Positions 1 to 8,673 of a DNA stretch of 64,000 bases are shown piece by piece. Numbering within the stretch: the stretch's first letter is position 1; each line of letters begins with the position of its first letter. The notes below the pieces were generated by a model. The model worked only from the letters and a program-made list of their open reading frames with translations. It made no database searches and had not been told where the DNA came from. Origin of the DNA: Bdellovibrionaceae bacterium UBA6502 (GTDB lineage Bacteria > Bdellovibrionota > Bdellovibrionia > Bdellovibrionales > UBA840). The DNA is taken from assembly GCA_002436415.1 (NCBI GenBank), contig DJMA01000005.1:65166-129165 (forward strand). The letters are read 5' to 3'. The position numbers and the translations under genes were made by a program.

Positions 1-115
1 CAAAGATCAAAACCGAGGAGTAAAAACCAATCCCCCAAAAAACATAAAAACAACCCAAAGCCAAAGGCAAAAAAAAAGACTCTTCCCCAACAAAGAAAAG
101 AGCCCATTAAAACAA
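1..115 (-). repeat. Inverted repeat copy A with Rho-independent terminator (cut by window edge)
   Basis: Read on the minus strand, this stretch closely matches 3366-3474 on the plus strand, with a few substitutions and small indels. It directly follows the Hpt gene stop. It contains a hairpin (arms 98-104 and 78-84, one G-U pair) followed in the minus direction by a run of T (69-77), so it should terminate the kinase-Hpt transcript. The repeat runs off the left edge, so its full length is unknown. Confidence 0.75.
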
Positions 116-127
116 ATAAAAAAAACC

Positions 128-511
128 TCAGTTAAACTCAGCCACCATCGCCACAAAAGCAGACAAAACAGCTTCATCTCCACCATCTTCAATGGAATTC
201 ACATAGTCTCTCATTTTATCAATACAAGGGTAAACAAAGCCCATAAAATCCGTTAAGCGATCTGCTTGAATACAAACCTCTAATTTTGATTCGATCAAAT
301 GCAGAGACTCAGCAAAGGCTTCTTCCTCAATGGCTTGCGCTGAGCCTTTAAAAGAGTGGATCTGCCTTTTAAAGCGAGTCATCTCTTCTTTGTCCCCTTC
401 TTTTTCAAAGTCCAAAGCAATGCCCTCTAAGGCATCGATGTGCTCTAAACCTTCTTCGATAAATTCCTCTTTTAAGTTGGCTAAAAAATCTAACTCATCT
501 GCTTCCATCAT
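128..511 (-). CDS. Histidine phosphotransfer (Hpt) domain protein
   Basis: A 127-residue, acidic, all-helical protein carrying the Hpt motif HSFKGSAQ. His52 is the expected phosphoacceptor, with Lys and Gly at the family positions after it. Hpt proteins relay phosphate between receiver domains. The ATG overlaps the stop codon of the upstream kinase gene by one base (TAATG), so the two are translationally coupled and probably work in one phosphorelay. There is no kinase or receiver domain here. A repeated terminator-like element follows the stop. The Hpt call is firm; the downstream receiver is unknown, but the kinase's own N-terminal receiver is an obvious candidate. Confidence 0.85.
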   Translation of the reverse strand: MMEADELDFLANLKEEFIEEGLEHIDALEGIALDFEKEGDKEEMTRFKRQIHSFKGSAQAIEEEAFAESLHLIESKLEVCIQADRLTDFMGFVYPCIDKMRDYVNSIEDGGDEAVLSAFVAMVAEFN

Positions 512-1749
512 TATGCGGCCTCCTTATAGATTGGAAAATCGATTTTAAATATAGTTCCTGTCCCTGAGTGGGATTCACAATTAATTTTAGCACCATGTTC
601 TTCTAAATAAGACCTTGCCACACTAAGCCCAAGCCCTACTCCACGACCAATTTCTTTTGTGGTAAAAAACGGGTCGTAGATTCGATTGACTAAGTCTTCT
701 GGGATACCTTTACCAGTATCTTCCACAGACACTTCCGCCTGTCCACCGATCAATTCTAGTTTTATTCTTACTTCTCGTTTATCCATTTTTTCAACAGCGT
801 CGATGGCGTTATGAACAATATTAAATAAGGCATGCTCAACACTCGCTGGAACACCCTCAATCATGACACTCTCATTGGGCAAATCAAAAAAGATTTTCAC
901 CCCAAGGTCGTCAATTTTTCCACCAAAAAACACTTTTATATTTTCCAGCATATCACGGAGATCAAAAATTTGTTCTCCTGTTTCTTCACCATTAAAGCCT
1001 TGCGCAAATTCCTTCAAATGAAGAACAATTTTGCGAATTCGTTCGGTGGATTTCTTAATCTTTGTATTTACTTTTAAAACTTGATCTTGCTGTAAATTAT
1101 TAGCTTGGATAAAGCCCTCTAAACGATCATTATAACCATCTATGATCGCCAAAGGATTGTTAATCTCATGAGCCAATCCAGAACCCATTACACCCAATGC
1201 AGAATGTTTTGAGGAATGAATCAATTGCGCCTTCATTTCTTTTAGTTCATCATGGGCTCGATTTAAATCTTTAAAATTATTTTCTAAAATACGATTCTTC
1301 TCTAACAACTGACTAGAAAGTTCTTGGTTCTCGTCTAACATTAATTCTTGGAATTTTGATAAGCTTACCAAGTTAGCAACACGTAAACGTAATTCCTGCG
1401 GACGAAATGGTTTATTTAAAAACTCACTGGCACCAATTTGCAAAGCCGTTAAAAGAGTTTCATCATCTTTAAGAGTTGTTAAAACGATAACAGGTATGTG
1501 TTTTCGGTCAGAATGCTCTTTGATGTGTTTTAAAAATTCTAAGCCATCCATATGTGGCATTTGAACATCTGTAATCACTAAATCATAGTCTTCCGTTTTC
1601 TGGAAAAACTCCCAAGCCTCTTTACCGTCTTTTGCCCAATCCACTTCATAGCCAAACTTCTCTAAATAGAACTTCAACTTCTTCCCTTGAATGGGAGTGT
1701 CTTCCGCTATTAAAAGTTTTGCTTTTGCCAATTTCTTCAAATCATCCAT
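511..1749 (-). CDS. Hybrid receiver-histidine kinase
   Basis: From the start at 1749 the protein is 412 residues with no signal peptide or membrane segment, so it is cytoplasmic. Order: receiver domain (about 10-125, phosphoacceptor Asp61 in ITDVQMPHMDG, Lys in NKPF), coiled coil (about 130-180), dimerisation/phosphoacceptor domain with His194 in AHEINNP, then an HATPase domain with N box (NIVHNAIDA), G1 (DTGKGIP) and G2 (GVGLGLS). The frame stays open upstream to 1836, but the ATG at 1749 has GGAG about 12 bases before it and lies just before the receiver fold; the extra 29 residues look non-coding. It is coupled to the Hpt gene. A receiver-first kinase is typically controlled by phosphorylation from another kinase. 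The input signal is unknown. Confidence 0.88.
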   Translation of the reverse strand: MDDLKKLAKAKLLIAEDTPIQGKKLKFYLEKFGYEVDWAKDGKEAWEFFQKTEDYDLVITDVQMPHMDGLEFLKHIKEHSDRKHIPVIVLTTLKDDETLLTALQIGASEFLNKPFRPQELRLRVANLVSLSKFQELMLDENQELSSQLLEKNRILENNFKDLNRAHDELKEMKAQLIHSSKHSALGVMGSGLAHEINNPLAIIDGYNDRLEGFIQANNLQQDQVLKVNTKIKKSTERIRKIVLHLKEFAQGFNGEETGEQIFDLRDMLENIKVFFGGKIDDLGVKIFFDLPNESVMIEGVPASVEHALFNIVHNAIDAVEKMDKREVRIKLELIGGQAEVSVEDTGKGIPEDLVNRIYDPFFTTKEIGRGVGLGLSVARSYLEEHGAKINCESHSGTGTIFKIDFPIYKEAA

Positions 1750-2139
1750 CAAACTAAGTCGCTCCGTTTTGTTCGAATACAATTTCTTTTCGTAACAAAA
1801 GGTACTTAACTCAAAACATTTCAAAGAATTTATCAAGCTGATACAAAAGTATTGCTTGTGGCAAAAACCAAATCAAATCAAATACTTAGATTGCACCATT
1901 TTGATAATTGCCAAGTGCTTTCTTTGGCCACATTTACTTTATCTAAATATTGTCAAAGTCACTTGTCATTTTAGAACTTCATAGGTTTATATCCACAACT
2001 CTTTTGTCTAGCTCATTAAACAAATACCCTAAGGCCAATTTATTCAAACAAGCTTCCAAAAAACCAAGTGCCATAGCAAAAAAATGCTCAATAATCAGAC
2101 TACAAGCAAAGATTCTCTATCTCAAGCAGCAGTGATTTT
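1750..2139. other. Divergent intergenic region
   Basis: AT-rich gap between the kinase (-) and the acyl-CoA dehydrogenase (+). A 61-codon open frame at 1950-2135 has no ribosome binding site and no recognisable composition, and is not called. The only element I can support is the promoter at the right end, listed separately. Confidence 0.5.
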
Positions 2140-2168
2140 TTGACAAAGGCTTACAATATCGGTTTAAT
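2140..2168 (+). promoter_or_regulatory. Sigma-70-type promoter of the acyl-CoA dehydrogenase gene
   Basis: A perfect -35 box TTGACA (2140-2145), 17-base spacer and -10 box TTTAAT (2163-2168, 5 of 6) stand about 30 bases before the ATG. The predicted start of transcription is near 2175. A strong Shine-Dalgarno AAGGAGAGG (2186-2194) follows. Confidence 0.8.
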
Positions 2169-2198
2169 GATCTGGATTTATTATTAAGGAGAGGAAAT

Positions 2199-3356
2199 AT
2201 GAGCGAAAACATACCTGCATTAACTAGTTTCACAGAAGACGAACAAGCTTTTAGAGAAGCCATTCGCAGTTTTGCTGAAGGGGAAATTAAACCTATCGTT
2301 GGAAAAATGGATGAACAAGCCCATTACCAAGAAGGACTTGTACAACAGCTTTTTGAAATGGGACTAATGGGAATTGAAGTTCCAGAAGAATTTGGTGGTG
2401 CGGGCGCTAGCTTTACCATGGCTTGTATTGCTGTTGATGAAATTTCAAGAGTGGATGGTGCTGTTGGAGTTATGGTTGATGTGCAAAACACATTGGTTGC
2501 CAATGCCTTCTTAAAACATTGCACCCCTGCTCAAAAAGAAAAATACCTTCCACAACTTGCAACAAAGAAAGTAGGAGCTTACGCCTTATCAGAAAGCTCA
2601 AGTGGTAGTGATGCTTTTGCATTGAAATTACGTGCGGAAGAAAAAGACGATCATTATGTACTAAACGGCCACAAGCTTTGGATTACAAACGCCGGTGAAG
2701 CGGAGCTTTTCTTGTGCTTTGCAAACGTAAACCCTGATGCTGGTTACAAAGGCATTACTGCTTTCTTAGTGGAAAAAGGTTTTGAAGGATTCAACGTAGG
2801 TAAAAAAGAAGACAAATTAGGAATTCGCGCAAGTTCAACTTGTGAGCTTACTTTTGAAAACTGTATCGTACCGAAAGAAAATGTAATTGGTGAAGTTGGA
2901 AAAGGTTATAAAATTGCCATCGAAACATTGAATGAAGGTCGTATTGGTATTGGAGCACAAATGATTGGTGTAGCCGCTGGTGCTTATGAAGCAACATTGG
3001 AGTACATCAAGACTCGTGAACAATTTGGTAAAGCTCTTTCAAGCAACCAAGGTGTACAATTTCAATTGGCTGAGATGAGAATGGAACTAGAAGCAGCTAG
3101 ATTAATGGTTTACAATGCGGCTCGACTAAAAGACGAAGGCAAAGACTTTATCGAAGAAGCGGCTATGGCAAAACTTTATTCTTCCCTCGCGGCTGAGAAA
3201 ATTACTTCAATGGCTGTAGATCTTTTTGGTGGAAACGGATTCACCAAAGAATATCCTGTGGAGAAGTTTTGGAGAGATGCTAAGATCGGGCAGATCTATG
3301 AAGGTACTTCTAATATGCAGAGACAGACCATTGCTAAAATGGAGTTAGCTAAGTAG
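2199..3356 (+). CDS. Short-chain acyl-CoA dehydrogenase
   Basis: FAD enzyme that makes the alpha,beta double bond in acyl-CoA, the first step of beta-oxidation or of butyryl/isobutyryl-CoA breakdown. At 385 residues it has normal family length. Visible signatures are the flavin/substrate motif around ALSESSSGSDA, the C-terminal helical motif around REQFGK, and the catalytic base Glu368 in IYEGTSN, which sits where short-chain and butyryl-CoA dehydrogenases have it. Electrons would go to ETF, which is not in this window. It is monocistronic with a strong promoter and a strong Shine-Dalgarno. The icmF/ech/hbd operon lies just downstream on the other strand, which fits joint use. Chain length is not certain from sequence alone. 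Confidence 0.9.
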   Translation: MSENIPALTSFTEDEQAFREAIRSFAEGEIKPIVGKMDEQAHYQEGLVQQLFEMGLMGIEVPEEFGGAGASFTMACIAVDEISRVDGAVGVMVDVQNTLVANAFLKHCTPAQKEKYLPQLATKKVGAYALSESSSGSDAFALKLRAEEKDDHYVLNGHKLWITNAGEAELFLCFANVNPDAGYKGITAFLVEKGFEGFNVGKKEDKLGIRASSTCELTFENCIVPKENVIGEVGKGYKIAIETLNEGRIGIGAQMIGVAAGAYEATLEYIKTREQFGKALSSNQGVQFQLAEMRMELEAARLMVYNAARLKDEGKDFIEEAAMAKLYSSLAAEKITSMAVDLFGGNGFTKEYPVEKFWRDAKIGQIYEGTSNMQRQTIAKMELAK

Positions 3357-3365
3357 GATTTTTAA

Positions 3366-3474
3366 ATTGATTTAATGGGGCTCTTTCTTTTTGGGGAAGA
3401 GTCTTTTTTTTTGCCTTTGGCTTTGGGTTGTTTTTTTTTGATTTTTTGGTTTACTCCTCGGTTTTGATCTTCGG
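3366..3474 (+). repeat. Inverted repeat copy B with Rho-independent terminator
   Basis: Matches the reverse complement of 1-115. It begins about ten bases after the dehydrogenase stop. Hairpin arms 3379-3385 and 3397-3403 (one G-U pair) are followed by nine T. A second T-rich stretch and a shared tail ending near 3474 follow. So the same terminator-bearing sequence stands behind two unrelated genes, in the same position relative to each. Confidence 0.8.
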
Positions 3475-3481
3475 ATGAGCC

Positions 3482-3615
3482 GGCCTTCTGAGAAATGTAT
3501 TTTTTCAGAGGCGCTATTCCGGTCGCAGCCTTCGCTGCTCCCTGCCATCCTTGGGGCTTGTTGAATCCCATCCATGGGATTCAAAACTCTGAAAAAATAC
3601 ATTTCTCATACGGCC
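3482..3615. repeat. Large nested palindromic element
   Basis: Arms 3489-3510 and 3587-3608 are a perfect 22-base inverted repeat, bounded by an outer GGCC/GGCC pair (3482-3485 with 3612-3615). Inside are two further hairpins: GCAGC-cttc-GCTGC (3525-3538) and a 9-base palindrome GAATCCCAT/ATGGGATTC (3563-3582). As RNA or extruded DNA this gives a cloverleaf-like fold of about 134 bases with no coding potential. It resembles REP/BIME or MITE-type repeats. Only one copy is inside the window, although copy A of the flanking repeat may continue into another one beyond position 1. Confidence 0.75.
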
Positions 3616-3745
3616 TCTTTCTCACTTCTTCTTATCTAAATCTCGTCGTTTATTTTAATTTTTGCTGGCGCGGGGGGATGGGGCGGCTTTGCCGCCGGTG
3701 GCTGTTTGAGCGCTTTGCGCCCAAAGCTGCTTTTGTTTTTTTTTT

Positions 3746-3778
3746 GAGCCAGCGTTTGGTTTTTTGCTGGCTCTTTTT
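3746..3778 (+). terminator. Rho-independent terminator (plus direction)
   Basis: GAGCCAGC (3746-3753) pairs perfectly with GCTGGCTC (3766-3773), followed by a T-run. It faces plus-strand readthrough from the dehydrogenase side and protects the 3' end of icmF. The 80 bases before it are unusually GC-rich and hold two more hairpins (GGCGGC-ttt-GCCGCC and GCGC-ttt-GCGC). Confidence 0.7.
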
Positions 3779-3783
3779 GTTTT

Positions 3784-6700
3784 TTATAGATTTCTGCGGT
3801 ATTGGCCGCCCACTTCATATAGAGCTGTGGACATTTGGCCTAGGCTGCAGTATTTGGCTGCTTCCATAAGGGCTTCAAAAACATTTTCTCCGCGAACGGC
3901 TTTTAACTGTAAGTCTTTGAGTGACTTTGCTGCTTGTGAATCATGAGCCGTCTGAAAATCTTTTAAAGCCTTGAGCTGATGGCTTTTTTCTTCTTGAGAA
4001 GCTCTGGCTAACTCAATGCTTGGAGGCACAAAACCCTCTTCTAAAGTTTTGGGATCTTGGTAGGTGTTTACACCAATGATCGGCAAGTCCCCAGAGTGTT
4101 TTAAGTGCTCATAGTACAAAGACTCTTCCTGAATTTTTGATCTTTGGTATTGGGTTTCCATTGCCCCTAAAACTCCTCCCCTTTCATTCAAACGTCGAAA
4201 CTCATTTAGCACAGCTTCTTCTACAAGATCTGTCAGTTCATCTACGATGAAAGATCCTTGGTTTGGATTTTCACACTTGGTCAAACCGAACTCTTTATTG
4301 ATGATCATTTGAATTGCCATGGCTCGTCTTACAGACTCTTCTGTTGGAGTGGTAATGGCTTCATCATAAGCGTTGGTGTGAAGAGAGTTACAATTATCAT
4401 TGATTGCTAAAAGTGCCTGCAAAGTAGTTCGAATGTCATTAAAATCAATTTCTTGCGCATGAAGGGAGCGACCAGAGGTTTGAATGTGGTACTTTAATTT
4501 TTGTGATCTTTCACTAGCGCCATATAAATCCCGCATTGCAATGGCCCAAATTCTGCGAGCCACACGGCCAATCACCGTATACTCTGGATCTAAACCATTA
4601 CTAAAAAAGAAACTCAGGTTTCCAGCGAAATCATCAATTTTCATTCCTCTAGATAAATAATACTCAACCAATGTAAAGCCATTAGCCAAAGTAAAAGCAA
4701 GTTGGCTAATCGGATTAGCTCCCGCTTCCGCAATATGATAACCACTAATACTCACAGAATAAAAGTTTCGCACAGCGTGCTTCACAAAGTATTCTTGAAT
4801 GTCACCCATCATCTTTAATGAAAAATCTAGAGAGAATATACAGGTGTTTTGCGCCTGATCTTCTTTTAAAATATCTGCTTGTACAGTTCCACGAAGCTGT
4901 TGCAAAGTTTGAATTTTCACCTCTGCCAACTCTTCTTCCCTTAGATCTCTACCGAGCTCTTGAGATTTTTTTTCAATATTTTGATCAATGGCAGTATTAA
5001 AATAAAAAGCCAAAATCATTGGCGCTGGACCATTGATAGTCATACTAACACTGGTGTTTGGAGCACTTAAATCAAAACCAGAATACAAGGTCTTCATGTC
5101 TTCTAGGGTGCAAATGCTGACCCCCGACTCGCCTACTTTTCCATAAATATCAGGGCGAGGATTAGGATCTTCACCATACAAAGTCACTGAATCAAAAGCG
5201 GTAGACAATCTTTTGGCGTCATCATCTTTACTCAAATAATGAAAACGACGATTGGTCCTCGCCGGAGTACCTTCTCCAGCAAATTGCCTTTTAGGGTCCT
5301 CACCTTCTCTTTTTAATGGAAACACACCCGCAGTGTATGGAAAAAATCCTGGTAAATTTTCTTTTCTTAAAAATTCATAGCGATCTCCCCAAGAACTATA
5401 TCTAGGAAAACTCACTCTAGGAATCTTCAAATGGCTTAAAGACTCTATGCGAAGTTTTTGTTTGATTTCCTTTCCACGCACAAAGTAAGAATATTCATCC
5501 CCACTGTAACTTTTTTTAAGTTCATCCCATTTTTCGATGGCCTCAATCTCACTCGCTTCCAGACCCGATTTTCGCTCGCTAATTGCGGTACTTATCTTGC
5601 TGTCTTCGCCTAAAATTTTCTGCGTTTCACTTAAGGCCTGCCACTCAGCAATTTTCTGTTTATTGCTATTCGTTTTCGCCTGGTAATCACGAATACTTTT
5701 CACGATTTCAGCAAGGTAGTTCTGTCTCTCGCTAGGAATAATAATTTGTTTCACAGAATCTTTTAGAGCCTGCTTGTAGGAGTCAGCAATTTCAAAGTTT
5801 TTTCCTCCATGCTTTTCTACTTCGTCCATCATCGCAAAAAATAAATCATTCACCCCGGAATCATTAAATAAAGAAGCCTGACACAAAAACACGGGCAAAG
5901 AGTCATCTTCTGCCATAAAGGCTTTATGCGAGCGCTTGTATTGCTTTCGAACATCGTGAAGAGCGTCCATTGCTCCCCTACGATCTGCCTTATTGATCAC
6001 GATCAGTTCCGCGTAATCAATCATATCAATTTTTTCTAGTTGCGACTGAGCTCCAAACTCCGAAGTCATAACATAAGTACTAAAATCAGATAGTTCTGTA
6101 ATATTACTTGCTGCCTGTCCAATCCCAGAGGTCTCCGCAATGATAAAATCAAAGTCCAAAGACTTTAAGTAATCTAAAACTTTTGGCAAGCTTTCCGCTA
6201 CCTCATTTCCTGATCCACGTGAAGCAAGTGATCTCATAAAAGCATTATTGCGGCTCAATGAGTTCATACGAATTCTATCCCCTAAAAGAGCTCCACCGGT
6301 CTTTCTTTTACTTGGGTCCACACAAACGATCGCAATTTTTTTATCTTCATAAGCGTTTAAATACCTCTGGCTCAATTCATCAATCAAACTTGATTTACCC
6401 GCTCCTCCAGTCCCGGTAATTCCACAAACGGGAATCTTTTTATTGTCTTGTTTTAAAAATTTTCCTTTGAAACTTTCTGGAATTTCCCTACCTAGTTCAA
6501 CTGCCGTAAGAGCAACACCGATGGCATGAGATTTTAATAACTCTTGGTCTGTGTACTGCCCCTCTTTAACTTTGGAATTCTCAAGAGCCTTTAATAAATC
6601 AAAATCACATCCATCAATGATCATTTGAATCATTCCCTCAAGACCAAGTCGACGCCCGTCTTCTGGGTGAAAAATTTGAGCGATGCCGTAGTTTTCTAAT

Positions 6701-7023
6701 TCTTTTTTTTCTTCATGGATGATTACTCCACCACCACCACCGAAAATCTGTACATACTCACCGCCATTTGCATCAAGGAGATCTCTGGTGTATTTAAAAT
6801 ACTCCATATGACCACCTTGATACGAGCTCAGGCAAATTCCCTGAGCCCCTTCTTGAAGAGCGGCTTTCACAACATCGCCAACGGAACGATTGTGACCTAG
6901 GTGAATGACCTCCGCACCGAAGTCCTGCAACATTCTACGAATGATATTGATTGTTGCATCATGACCATCGAATAAACTGGCTGCGGTAACAATACGAACT
7001 GGATTTTTCGGTGCATTTGACAA
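3784..7023 (-). CDS. icmF: Fused isobutyryl-CoA mutase IcmF
   Basis: 1079-residue adenosylcobalamin enzyme that interconverts isobutyryl-CoA and n-butyryl-CoA. Order: B12-binding domain with base-off histidine in DGHD (His21), MeaB-like G-protein chaperone domain with Walker A GTGGAGKS (about 204-211), a linker, then the mutase TIM barrel. This order and length define IcmF; methylmalonyl-CoA mutase has B12 binding at the C-terminus and a separate chaperone. The active-site stretch RFHYLS and the following AKRLSTAFDSVTLYGEDP are IcmF-like and differ from the TIRQY motif of methylmalonyl-CoA mutase. The start is TTG with AGGAG in front, two bases after the ech stop. It is the last gene of the operon. 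Some IcmF enzymes also isomerise pivalyl- or isovaleryl-CoA, so the exact substrate is open. Confidence 0.95.
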   Translation of the reverse strand: MSNAPKNPVRIVTAASLFDGHDATINIIRRMLQDFGAEVIHLGHNRSVGDVVKAALQEGAQGICLSSYQGGHMEYFKYTRDLLDANGGEYVQIFGGGGGVIIHEEKKELENYGIAQIFHPEDGRRLGLEGMIQMIIDGCDFDLLKALENSKVKEGQYTDQELLKSHAIGVALTAVELGREIPESFKGKFLKQDNKKIPVCGITGTGGAGKSSLIDELSQRYLNAYEDKKIAIVCVDPSKRKTGGALLGDRIRMNSLSRNNAFMRSLASRGSGNEVAESLPKVLDYLKSLDFDFIIAETSGIGQAASNITELSDFSTYVMTSEFGAQSQLEKIDMIDYAELIVINKADRRGAMDALHDVRKQYKRSHKAFMAEDDSLPVFLCQASLFNDSGVNDLFFAMMDEVEKHGGKNFEIADSYKQALKDSVKQIIIPSERQNYLAEIVKSIRDYQAKTNSNKQKIAEWQALSETQKILGEDSKISTAISERKSGLEASEIEAIEKWDELKKSYSGDEYSYFVRGKEIKQKLRIESLSHLKIPRVSFPRYSSWGDRYEFLRKENLPGFFPYTAGVFPLKREGEDPKRQFAGEGTPARTNRRFHYLSKDDDAKRLSTAFDSVTLYGEDPNPRPDIYGKVGESGVSICTLEDMKTLYSGFDLSAPNTSVSMTINGPAPMILAFYFNTAIDQNIEKKSQELGRDLREEELAEVKIQTLQQLRGTVQADILKEDQAQNTCIFSLDFSLKMMGDIQEYFVKHAVRNFYSVSISGYHIAEAGANPISQLAFTLANGFTLVEYYLSRGMKIDDFAGNLSFFFSNGLDPEYTVIGRVARRIWAIAMRDLYGASERSQKLKYHIQTSGRSLHAQEIDFNDIRTTLQALLAINDNCNSLHTNAYDEAITTPTEESVRRAMAIQMIINKEFGLTKCENPNQGSFIVDELTDLVEEAVLNEFRRLNERGGVLGAMETQYQRSKIQEESLYYEHLKHSGDLPIIGVNTYQDPKTLEEGFVPPSIELARASQEEKSHQLKALKDFQTAHDSQAAKSLKDLQLKAVRGENVFEALMEAAKYCSLGQMSTALYEVGGQYRRNL

Positions 7024-7025
7024 GG

Positions 7026-7808
7026 CTACTCTCCTTTAAAATTCGGTTTTTCTTTATTGATAAAAGCATTTATTCCAATGTTTTTATCTTCTGTTTTGAA
7101 AATTGCGCCAAACTGACTGCGCTCCATTTCCATAGCTGCATCCAATGCAAGATCACCACTCTCATTGATTGCCATCTTAGCAATTCCTACAGCAACAGGG
7201 CCGCGTTTAGAAATTTTAGAGGCCATTTTTTCAGCCGCCGCAAGCAAGTCAGCTTTTGGCAAAATTTTTGTTACCAATCCGAAATTATAAGCCTCTTCAC
7301 TGGAATAATGATCACCGGTGTAAGTCATTTCTTTTGCCTTACCCATACCAACATACCTACGAAGCCTCACAGTTCCCCCGAAACCCGGAATTAAGCCCAA
7401 AGAAGTTTCTGGTAAACCTAATTTTGCATCATCACTTGCTAGGATGAAATCACAAGCCATTGCCAGCTCTAGACCACCACCTAAGGCAAAACCATTCACG
7501 GCGGCAATCACTGGAACCTTTAAGACCTCAAGCCTGCGAAAAACATCTTGGCCCAATTTACTAAACTCTTTCGCCCCTGCAGCATCTAGATCTTCCATCT
7601 CTTTAATGTCTGCACCTGCTACAAAAGCCTTGTCTCCTGAACCAGTAATGATCAAACAACGAAGATCTTTATCTTCATCCACTTCGTTTAAAAACTGTCC
7701 CAATTCTGTGAGTAGCTGACGGTTTAACGCGTTAAGTGCTTTAGGACGATTGATTGTTAAAGTTCCTACAAAATCTTTCTTTTCATAACTTAAAGTTTCA
7801 AAATTCAT
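7026..7808 (-). CDS. Enoyl-CoA hydratase (crotonase family)
   Basis: 260 residues from the ATG at 7808, which follows the hbd stop after one base and has GAGG eight bases upstream. The open frame extends to 7835, but that part overlaps hbd. It hydrates 2-enoyl-CoA to 3-hydroxyacyl-CoA. The oxyanion-hole motif AFVAGADIKEM and the signature GGGLELAMACD are present, and both catalytic glutamates are kept (Glu in GGGLELA and Glu in GLPETSLG). Together with hbd and the dehydrogenase it supplies the middle steps of C4 acyl-CoA oxidation. It sits second to last in the operon ending in icmF. Confidence 0.92.
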   Translation of the reverse strand: MNFETLSYEKKDFVGTLTINRPKALNALNRQLLTELGQFLNEVDEDKDLRCLIITGSGDKAFVAGADIKEMEDLDAAGAKEFSKLGQDVFRRLEVLKVPVIAAVNGFALGGGLELAMACDFILASDDAKLGLPETSLGLIPGFGGTVRLRRYVGMGKAKEMTYTGDHYSSEEAYNFGLVTKILPKADLLAAAEKMASKISKRGPVAVGIAKMAINESGDLALDAAMEMERSQFGAIFKTEDKNIGINAFINKEKPNFKGE

Positions 7809-7809
7809 T

Positions 7810-8664
7810 TTATGCCTCGTAATTATAAAATCCACGGCCAGTTTTACGACCTAACCATCCTGCTTCTACGTACTTAACCAACAACGGACAGGCTCTATAC
7901 TTCGAATCACCTAGTCCTTCATGCAATACATTCATAATGGCCAAACAAGTATCTAGGCCAATAAAATCGGCCAAAGTTAAAGGTCCCATAGGTTGGTTTG
8001 TACCCAATTTCATTGCCTCATCGATGGCTTCAACAGATGCAATCCCTTCATGAAGGGTATAAACCGCTTCATTAATCATCGGCATTAAAATTCGGTTAAC
8101 AATAAAACCTGGCATATCCTTTACGCTCTCGACAAATACTTTGCCCAAATCCTCAGAGAGAGCACGAACCGCTTTAAAGGTTTCATCACTAGTCTGAATT
8201 CCGCGAATACCTTCAACCAGTTTCATTAGAGGTACTGGATTCATAAAATGCATCCCCGCAACAAGCTCAGGTCGTTTTGTTACGGCTGCAATTTTCGTAA
8301 TACTGATGGAGGAAGTGTTCGAACAAAGAATTTTTCCCGCAGGTACAACCTCATCCAATTTTTCAAAAATCTTTAACTTTAAATCCATTCTTTCCGTGGC
8401 AGCTTCAATGGCGAAATCCACTTCAGAAAAGTCTTCAATTTTTGTTGTTGTTTTTATTTTTCCCAAAAGCTCAGATTTTTGCTCTTCTGTCATTTTCTCT
8501 TTTTTAATGAATCGATCACATGATTTAGCAATGCCCGCTACAGCTTTATCTAAAGCCTCAGCAGAAATATCATTTAATAAAACCTGGTATCCCTTTGCCG
8601 CTAAAACTTGCGCAATACCACTTCCCATTTGGCCACTACCTACAACACCTACGCATTTAATCAT
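7810..8664 (-). CDS. hbd: 3-hydroxybutyryl-CoA dehydrogenase
   Basis: 284-residue stand-alone 3-hydroxyacyl-CoA dehydrogenase. The N-terminal Rossmann domain has GSGQMGSGIAQ for NAD(P); catalytic His is in the family motif GMHFMNPVPLMKLVE; the C-terminal helical domain has PGFIVNRILMPMINEA and ends in GRKTGRGFYNY. It oxidises 3-hydroxybutyryl-CoA to acetoacetyl-CoA. AGGAGG precedes the ATG, and the porin-like gene ends nine bases upstream, so all four genes form one transcript. A medium-chain preference cannot be excluded. Confidence 0.92.
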   Translation of the reverse strand: MIKCVGVVGSGQMGSGIAQVLAAKGYQVLLNDISAEALDKAVAGIAKSCDRFIKKEKMTEEQKSELLGKIKTTTKIEDFSEVDFAIEAATERMDLKLKIFEKLDEVVPAGKILCSNTSSISITKIAAVTKRPELVAGMHFMNPVPLMKLVEGIRGIQTSDETFKAVRALSEDLGKVFVESVKDMPGFIVNRILMPMINEAVYTLHEGIASVEAIDEAMKLGTNQPMGPLTLADFIGLDTCLAIMNVLHEGLGDSKYRACPLLVKYVEAGWLGRKTGRGFYNYEA

Positions 8665-8673
8665 ATCTTCCTC

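Noticed and set aside
1950..2135. 61-codon open frame in the divergent gap before the acyl-CoA dehydrogenase
   Set aside because: No ribosome binding site, no recognisable sequence, and it overlaps the region that must hold two promoters.
3495..3869. 124-codon frame across the palindromic element and GC-rich hairpins
   Set aside because: It runs through inverted repeats and into the antisense of icmF; the translation has no protein-like character.
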